Assembly (NCBI RefSeq): GCF_004349065.1
Contig: NZ_SMKZ01000047.1
Location: forward strand, 1-55,263
Direction of reading: 5' to 3'
DNA length: 55,263 nucleotides
Source of the DNA: Jiangella asiatica
GTDB lineage: Bacteria > Actinomycetota > Actinomycetes > Jiangellales > Jiangellaceae
Shown piece after piece: positions 51,046 through 55,263 of the stretch; the first letter of the stretch is position 1; every line of letters starts with the position of its first letter. Under the pieces are notes generated by a model. The model was given only the letters and a program-made list of their open reading frames with translations. It did not search any database and had not been told where the DNA came from. The position numbers and the translations under genes were made by a program.

Positions 51046-52455
51046 TCAGCTCGTCGTACGCGCCCGGCGCAGCAGGGCCAGCGCCACGCCGGCCAGTACG
51101 GCGCCCGCGACCAGGATCAGCCGCGCGTCGGTGCCGGTGTCCGGGAGCTGGTCGTCGGGCTCGTCGGTCGGCTGCTCGGTGGGCTGCGGCGTCGGCTCGC
51201 CGGTGGGTTCGCCGGTCGGCTCGTCCGACGGCTCATCTGTCGGCTCGTCGGTCGGGCTGGGCTCATTCGTCGGCTCATCCGTCGGCTCATCGGTCGGGCT
51301 GGGCTCGTCGGTCGGTTCGTCCGTCGGTTCCGAGCCGCCCTCGACGGTGACCGTCACGGTGGCGGGTGCCGAGACCGCCGCGCCGTCGGACACGGTGAAC
51401 GTGAACTCGTCCTCGCCGGTGAAGCCGTCGTCGGGTGTGTAGACCAGGTCCGGCTCGGTACCCGAGAGCTCGCCGTTGGCCGGATCCGACACGTCGCCGA
51501 ACGTGATCGGATCGCCGTCGGGGTCGGACCCGGTCAGGGTGATGTCGACCGGGGTGTCCATCTCCGTCTCCACCGCCTGGTCGTCGGCGACCGGCGGATG
51601 GTTGGCCTGGAACGTCCCGGCCGCGATCAACACCGTGGAGTCCAGGTACGGATCCGACGTGTCGGCGATCACCAGCTTGAGGTGATGGCTCTCGCCGGGC
51701 TCGACCGCCGCGGCGCAGGTGAGCACGCTCGTGAACCCGTCCAGCTCGGTATCGTGCGCGGCCTCGGGGAGCTCGTTGTCGACGTAGAGTTCCGCGTTCT
51801 GGCCGGCGTTGACGGTGTTCACCGAGACCCGCTGCGCATCCGCACCCACGACGGCGCAGTTCTCGCCGTCGACGTAGAACGCGAACACGTCGTCGAACGC
51901 CGAGCCGACGTACTCGTTGTACTCCTCCGAGCCGAAGATGTACTGGAACGAGATCTGGTCGGCATCGGACACGAAGTCGAACTCCAGCGTTGTGGCGTCG
52001 AGCGTCGCATACGGCGCGACGAGGCCATCGAGATCCGCGTCGCCCGGGGCGTCGAACTGGGTCGTCTGCGCATGGTTCACGTTCGGACCGATCACGTTGC
52101 TCAGCTCGCCTGCCAGCGAGCCCGACGACAGCAACACGCCGCCATCGACGCCGAGGGCTGCCTCGAAGCCCGCGCCCAGGCCGGCACCACGAGGGTCACC
52201 GGTGTACGTCACGTTCTCGTACGTCACCCCCTCCCCGATCAGCGCCTCCACCAGGTCGTGCGGCGTCAGCCCGCCGTTCAGATCGGTGACCTGCTGCGAG
52301 GCATCCCGGTCCGGCGCCGTCAGCTGGTCCCACAACGACGGGGGTTCCGGCACTCGCTCGCCACCATGAGCGGCACCCGTACCGACCGCTGCTAAGAAGA
52401 GAAACGAGCCCGCCGCGACAGCACTGGTCGTACGACGGTTCCACCACGAAGCCAC
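51046..52455 (-). CDS. Choice-of-anchor L domain, LPxTG-anchored surface protein
   Basis: A 469-aa secreted protein. Signal peptide at residues about 1-31 (TTSAVAAGSFLFLAAVGTGAAHG). Residues about 60-275 form a choice-of-anchor L domain: LVEALIGEGVTYENVTYTG, GVLLSSGSLAGE, and FQYIFGSEEYNEYVGSAFDDVFAFYVDG are diagnostic. An Ig/cadherin-like domain follows (about 290-375: NHPPVADDQAV to VTVTVEGG). A Pro/Thr/Asp/Glu repeat stalk (about 376-435), the sortase signal LPDTG, a membrane helix and RRARTTS end the protein. GTG 52455 has AAGGAG 4 nt upstream. It should be linked to peptidoglycan by a sortase encoded elsewhere. Adhesive or structural role unproven. Confidence 0.9.
   Translation of the reverse strand: MASWWNRRTTSAVAAGSFLFLAAVGTGAAHGGERVPEPPSLWDQLTAPDRDASQQVTDLNGGLTPHDLVEALIGEGVTYENVTYTGDPRGAGLGAGFEAALGVDGGVLLSSGSLAGELSNVIGPNVNHAQTTQFDAPGDADLDGLVAPYATLDATTLEFDFVSDADQISFQYIFGSEEYNEYVGSAFDDVFAFYVDGENCAVVGADAQRVSVNTVNAGQNAELYVDNELPEAAHDTELDGFTSVLTCAAAVEPGESHHLKLVIADTSDPYLDSTVLIAAGTFQANHPPVADDQAVETEMDTPVDITLTGSDPDGDPITFGDVSDPANGELSGTEPDLVYTPDDGFTGEDEFTFTVSDGAAVSAPATVTVTVEGGSEPTDEPTDEPSPTDEPTDEPTNEPSPTDEPTDEPSDEPTGEPTGEPTPQPTEQPTDEPDDQLPDTGTDARLILVAGAVLAGVALALLRRARTTS
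51157..51330 (-). repeat. Degenerate coding repeat encoding a PTDEP stalk
   Basis: About 170 bp of imperfect 12-nt units (variants of GTCGGCTCGTCG) within the LPxTG gene, encoding runs of PTDE, PSDE and PTGE. A 10-residue higher-order unit (PTDEPTDEPS) recurs. It forms an extended acidic stalk to lift the folded domains off the wall. Such repeats can change in number by slippage. Confidence 0.8.
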
Positions 52456-52770
52456 GATGCTCCTTCAAGAAGACGTGACGATTCCGCCACGGATGTGTTT
52501 GTCGAAATTGAGGCATCTGCCCGAAATATGCAGTTCGGGGTCGGAGCGGACGCCACGGTGGCACACCATAGCGGACGTCACCCCTCCGCCTGGCGCCCTT
52601 TCGCAACCACCGGCCGATCGGGGCCGCGCCGTTCCTGACAGCGCCGTCAGCCGGTGGACGACCACTGTTCACCTTTGCTTCCAAAGGTGTTTCGCGCACT
52701 CCCCTAGGTTCATCTCACCGGAATCCGGACGTCATCGCCTCGAGCACGAAAATTATCGGAGGGACACTAC
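52456..52770. other. Divergent intergenic region between LPxTG and I36 genes
   Basis: 315 bp without an evident gene, and less GC-rich than its surroundings at 52480-52530 and 52740-52760. Small inverted repeats are CTGAC/GTCAG (52636-52651) and CCTTTG/CAAAGG (about 52672-52687). It should hold promoters for both secreted-protein genes, but I cannot name the boxes with confidence. GGAGGG just before 52771 is the ribosome site of the I36 gene. Confidence 0.5.
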
Positions 52771-53379
52771 GTGCGAACCATGCATCGGATCCTGGCGGCG
52801 CTCAGCACGGGTGCGGCCATCCTGGCCGTCACTGCCGGGTCCGCCCATGCCGACCCGGCAGAATCCGCCACGCCATTGGTCAACCCCGAGACCGGTGGCC
52901 GCTATGCCGAGTACAACGGCGAGTACATCGACCTGTCGCAAGGATGGCAGGGCGCTCAGATCTGTGTCGAGCAGGCCGACGCGAGCATCGTCTGTTATGA
53001 CGACGAGGCCGACTACCGCGCTGGTGAAGGTTTGGCCGCCGACGGACCGGAGACCCTGGCCCTCAGCGACTGTCCGAGCGCCCATCTCTGCCTGTGGGAC
53101 GACCGCCAGTACGCGGGCCCCAAGATCGAGTTCCGGCAGGCGGGCTACAAGGACCTGCGCGACTACGGCTTCGCCGAGCGGGCCAACAGCTACTTCAACA
53201 ACCGGCAGACGGTCAGCGGCCTGTTCGACCACCACAACTCCAACGGCACCTTCACCCTCGAAGCGGGGCCGAGGGGCGGGACCAGGGACCGCCACGCGGA
53301 ACTGAGCCTGCTCCGCGAGTTCCGCGGCGGCGACGGCAGCTGGAACAACAAGATCGACGAGCTCCTGCTCACCAGCTGA
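52771..53379 (+). CDS. Peptidase inhibitor family I36-like secreted protein
   Basis: A 202-aa protein with a signal peptide (HRILAALSTGAAILAVTAGSAHA, cleaved near residue 27) and a crystallin-like I36 domain in its second half: CPSAHLCLWDDRQYAGPKIEFRQAGYKDLRDYGFAERANSYFNN is diagnostic when read in pieces (CLWDD, DYGF, NSYFNN). Two Cys pairs may form disulfides. Family I36 includes the Streptomyces metalloprotease inhibitor SMPI. The first half (about residues 30-90) contains a weakly similar CVEQADASIVCYDDEADY unit. GTG 52771 has GGAGGG upstream; ATG 52780 is possible. Inhibitor activity is not shown by the sequence. Confidence 0.82.
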   Translation: MRTMHRILAALSTGAAILAVTAGSAHADPAESATPLVNPETGGRYAEYNGEYIDLSQGWQGAQICVEQADASIVCYDDEADYRAGEGLAADGPETLALSDCPSAHLCLWDDRQYAGPKIEFRQAGYKDLRDYGFAERANSYFNNRQTVSGLFDHHNSNGTFTLEAGPRGGTRDRHAELSLLREFRGGDGSWNNKIDELLLTS

Positions 53380-53393
53380 CCAACCCGCCCCTT

Positions 53394-53451
53394 CCCTTGA
53401 TCATCAACCGTTGGCGACGTCATGGCGTCGCCAACGGTTGATGATCAAGGG
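53394..53451. repeat. Perfect 26-bp inverted repeat, terminator-like
   Basis: Left arm 53394-53419 and right arm 53426-53451 are perfectly complementary over 26 bp, with a 6-nt loop TCATGG. It starts 15 bp after the I36 stop codon. The outer part is AT-balanced (CCCTTGATCATCAACCG), unlike the usual GC-only terminators. It probably ends the I36 transcript and may also act as an mRNA stabiliser or protein site. Confidence 0.7.
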
Positions 53452-53470
53452 ACTCACGGGTCGACGGCTC

Positions 53471-53476
53471 TACGAT
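53471..53476 (+). promoter_or_regulatory. Putative -10 box for leaderless SRPBCC gene mRNA
   Basis: TACGAT followed by 6 nt and ATG 53483, 20 bp downstream of the 26-bp hairpin. It has the same leaderless layout as at 1078 and 50073. Confidence 0.45.
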
Positions 53477-53482
53477 GGCACG

Positions 53483-53944
53483 ATGGCACGGACAGACGCC
53501 GCCTCCAGGGTGATCGCGGCCCCGTCCGACCAGGTGTTCGCCGCACTGGTCGATCCGGAGGCGCTGACCGCGTGGCTGCCGCCGGACGGCATGAGCGGCC
53601 GGTTCGAGCGGTTCGACGCCCGGCCCGGCGGGTCGTACCGGCTGGTCCTCACCTACGCCGACGCCACCACGGCACCGGGCAAGGCGACACCGGACTCCGA
53701 CGTCGTCGAGGCACGCTTCGTCGATGTCGTCCCCGGCGAGCGCGTCGTCCAGGCCGTCGACTTCGTCTCCGGCGACCCCGCCTACTCCGGCACCATGACC
53801 ATGACCTGGGACGTGACCCCCGTCGAGGGAGGGACGCGGGTGGACATCCGCGCCGACGACGTCCCGGCCGGCATCTCGGCGGAGGACCATGCCGCGGGCC
53901 TCGCCTCCTCCCTGGCGAACCTCGCCGCCTTCCTGGAGCGGTAG
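53483..53944 (+). CDS. SRPBCC/AHSA1-like domain protein
   Basis: A 153-aa START-like hydrophobic-pocket protein of the AHSA1 (Aha1 C-terminal-like) group. Features are ASRVIAAPSDQVFAALVDPEALTAWLPPDG, FDARPGGSYRLVLTY, RFVDVVPGERVVQAVDF, MTMTWDVTPVEGGTRVDIRADDVP and AAGLASSLANLAAFLER. Most members have no known ligand. ATG 53483 is preferred because the alternative ATG at 53474 is out of frame. Single-gene unit. Confidence 0.88.
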   Translation: MARTDAASRVIAAPSDQVFAALVDPEALTAWLPPDGMSGRFERFDARPGGSYRLVLTYADATTAPGKATPDSDVVEARFVDVVPGERVVQAVDFVSGDPAYSGTMTMTWDVTPVEGGTRVDIRADDVPAGISAEDHAAGLASSLANLAAFLER

Positions 53945-53966
53945 CCGGCCGGTACCGACAGCTCGC

Positions 53967-54815
53967 TCAGCGCTGAGCACGGTTACGCCGTGCCAGGCCG
54001 ACGAGCAGCCCGACGCCGACGACGGACGCGAGGGCGGCGGCGACCCGCCAGGGGCCGAGGTCGACGACCCAGCCGCTGAGCGCGCCCTGTACCGACAGCG
54101 CCGCGTCGATGACCGGGTCGCCGGGGTCACCGCCCGCACTCACCCGCAGCTCGTAGACGCCGTAGTACGCGACGTAGCTGCCGGCCAGGACCAGCAGCGC
54201 ACCGCTCACCCTGGACACGTACGGCAGCAGCCGGCGGGCGTGACGCACGACACTGTCGCTGCCGAGCGCCACCGCGGCGGCCAGTACGCCGACGACGATG
54301 CCCATGCCGATCCCGTACGAGACCACGGCGAGGAGCCCGCCGGCCACGCCCGACGACGTGAACGTCGTCGTCGCCATCGCCAGGAACGGCGCGACGGTGC
54401 ACGACAGGCTGGCCACCGCGTAGGCGACGCCGTACCAGACCATCGACGGCCACGACGACGACGGTGCCGCGCCGGCCAGCCGCGGCACCCGCAACGGGAG
54501 CTCGCGCCCGGCGACCAGCCAGCCGCCGAGCCCGACCAGCGCTATCCCGATCGCGACGGTGGCCCACGGCAGGAAACGCTCGACGGACACCGCCGCCGGC
54601 ACCACGACCAGCCCGAACGCCCCGAACACGGCCACGAAGCCGGCCGTCATCGCCGCCGTCATGACGCCGGCCCGGCGCAGCGCGGCGGCCGATCCGGGCG
54701 GACCGCCCTGTGCCACCAGCAGCGTGAGGTAGGTCGGCAGCAGGGCGAAGCCGCACGGGTTGAGTGCCGCGACCGACCCCAGCAGCACGGCGAACTCGAC
54801 GGGCACCTCGGGCAT
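53967..54815 (-). CDS. CcdA/DsbD-like cytochrome c biogenesis membrane protein
   Basis: A 282-aa membrane protein with six to seven segments. The conserved Cys pair of the family is in ALNPCGFALLPTYL (residue about 21) and SLSCTVAPFLAMA (about 138). It passes reducing equivalents from cytoplasmic thioredoxin to an extracellular thiol protein. The partner is encoded 2 bp upstream by the thioredoxin-like gene. The stop lies inside a perfect 14-bp palindrome (53965-53978, GCTCAGCGCTGAGC). Confidence 0.88.
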   Translation of the reverse strand: MPEVPVEFAVLLGSVAALNPCGFALLPTYLTLLVAQGGPPGSAAALRRAGVMTAAMTAGFVAVFGAFGLVVVPAAVSVERFLPWATVAIGIALVGLGGWLVAGRELPLRVPRLAGAAPSSSWPSMVWYGVAYAVASLSCTVAPFLAMATTTFTSSGVAGGLLAVVSYGIGMGIVVGVLAAAVALGSDSVVRHARRLLPYVSRVSGALLVLAGSYVAYYGVYELRVSAGGDPGDPVIDAALSVQGALSGWVVDLGPWRVAAALASVVGVGLLVGLARRNRAQR

Positions 54816-54817
54816 GG

Positions 54818-55263
54818 TCAGTCCGCGACGAGCCGCTCGACCTCGGCGGCGATCTCGTCGTGCTCGAGCGGCCCGCGCACCACCTCGACCGTGCCGTCGG
54901 CCGACACGAACCCGAAGTCGTACTGCTGCGTGACCCCGAACCTCGTGTACACCTCACCGTCGCGGTCGTCGATGTGCGCGATGCCCCCGACGCCGCCGTC
55001 GGCGACGAACGACTCCATGGCGCCGAGGTCGCCGGACAGCCCAGCCACGCCGACGAACTCCACCCGCCCGGCATACCGGTCGGCGAGCTCGGCGATGAGC
55101 GACGCCTCCCGCTGGCACACCGGGCACCACGGCGCCCAGAACCACAGCACCGCGGGCCGACCGGCCAGGCTCGCGCCGTCGAACGTGCCGCCGTCGATCG
55201 TCGGCGCGGTGAAGTCCAGTTCCTCCGGCACTTCCGACGGCGGCGTCGGGGGCATCGCGCACA
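54818..55263 (-). CDS. TlpA/ResA-like thioredoxin, probably a lipoprotein cut by the window edge
   Basis: A thioredoxin-fold protein of the TlpA/redoxin group with active site WAPWCPVCQRE. FVGVAGLSGDLGAMESFV and GVTQQYDFGFVSADG (cis-Pro region replaced by Tyr-Asp) complete the fold. ATG 55255 could start it, but the frame remains open upstream to the edge and reads Cys-Ala directly before that Met. A lipobox Cys is thus likely, and the signal peptide probably lies beyond the window. It would be the extracellular partner of the CcdA protein encoded 2 bp downstream, reducing disulfides or apocytochrome. Confidence 0.85.
   Translation of the reverse strand, partial: CAMPPTPPSEVPEELDFTAPTIDGGTFDGASLAGRPAVLWFWAPWCPVCQREASLIAELADRYAGRVEFVGVAGLSGDLGAMESFVADGGVGGIAHIDDRDGEVYTRFGVTQQYDFGFVSADGTVEVVRGPLEHDEIAAEVERLVAD

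Noticed and set aside
51157-51330. Short regular repeats that might be a CRISPR array
   Set aside because: The units are 12 nt with no spacers and encode the PTDEP stalk in frame.
53965-53978. Perfect 14-bp palindrome GCTCAGCGCTGAGC as an operator
   Set aside because: It lies at the 3' end of the CcdA-like gene over its stop codon, with no promoter nearby. A short GC palindrome is not unusual in such DNA.

Overview
The window is very GC-rich, uses many GTG starts, and carries an LPDTG cell-wall protein, a family I36 inhibitor and several leaderless -10/start-codon arrangements. Together these point to a high-GC Gram-positive actinomycete. I cannot name the genus. No rRNA, tRNA, CRISPR array, integrase or transposase was recognised.

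Left flank (1-1926): a possible partial gene end, a HAD hydrolase and a class I methyltransferase. Right flank (about 47.6-55.3 kb): a formylglycine sulfatase, a NYN-LOTUS nuclease-like protein, a choice-of-anchor-L LPxTG protein, an I36 inhibitor, an SRPBCC protein, a CcdA-type membrane protein and a TlpA-like thioredoxin cut by the window edge.

Between them lies a catabolic and transport island of about 46 kb (1951-47536), read as six transcription units from four promoter regions. Unit 1 (minus, 15548 to 1951): TPP enzyme, aldehyde dehydrogenase, RpiR regulator, class III CoA-transferase, enoyl-CoA hydratase, thiolase-fold protein plus DUF35, UbiD, LLM flavoenzyme, MmgE/PrpD, FMN split-barrel protein, UbiX and a TAXI-like protein. 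Unit 2 (minus): a 4,5-dihydroxyphthalate decarboxylase (DHPDC)-like protein and an MFS carrier. Unit 3 (plus): an iron/polyamine-type ABC importer. Unit 4 (minus, 31.3 to 22.2 kb): CoA-transferase, DHPDC-like protein, LLM enzyme, tripartite tricarboxylate (TTT) transporter, second UbiD and second MFS carrier. Unit 5 (plus, 31.5 to 41.7 kb): second TTT transporter, class II aldolase-type and amidohydrolase-type decarboxylase candidates, a Tau/Ssu-type ABC importer and an asparaginase-like protein. Unit 6 (plus, 41.8 to 47.5 kb): third DHPDC-like protein, second iron-type ABC receptor and permease (no ATPase), third UbiD and a 64-aa zinc-ribbon protein.

The island combines four unrelated decarboxylase folds (UbiD x3 with one UbiX, DHPDC-like x3, class II aldolase, ACMSD-type amidohydrolase) with at least five import systems for organic anions. 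The best reading is uptake and stepwise decarboxylation or CoA-dependent breakdown of an aromatic or heteroaromatic polycarboxylate. No ring-cleavage dioxygenase or ring reductase is present, so the substrate is not identified. Three near-identical or related motifs sit exactly between the -35 and -10 boxes of the promoters at 15.6, 18.0 and 31.4 kb, with a weaker one at 41.7 kb. I infer one regulon, probably controlled by the RpiR protein encoded inside unit 1.
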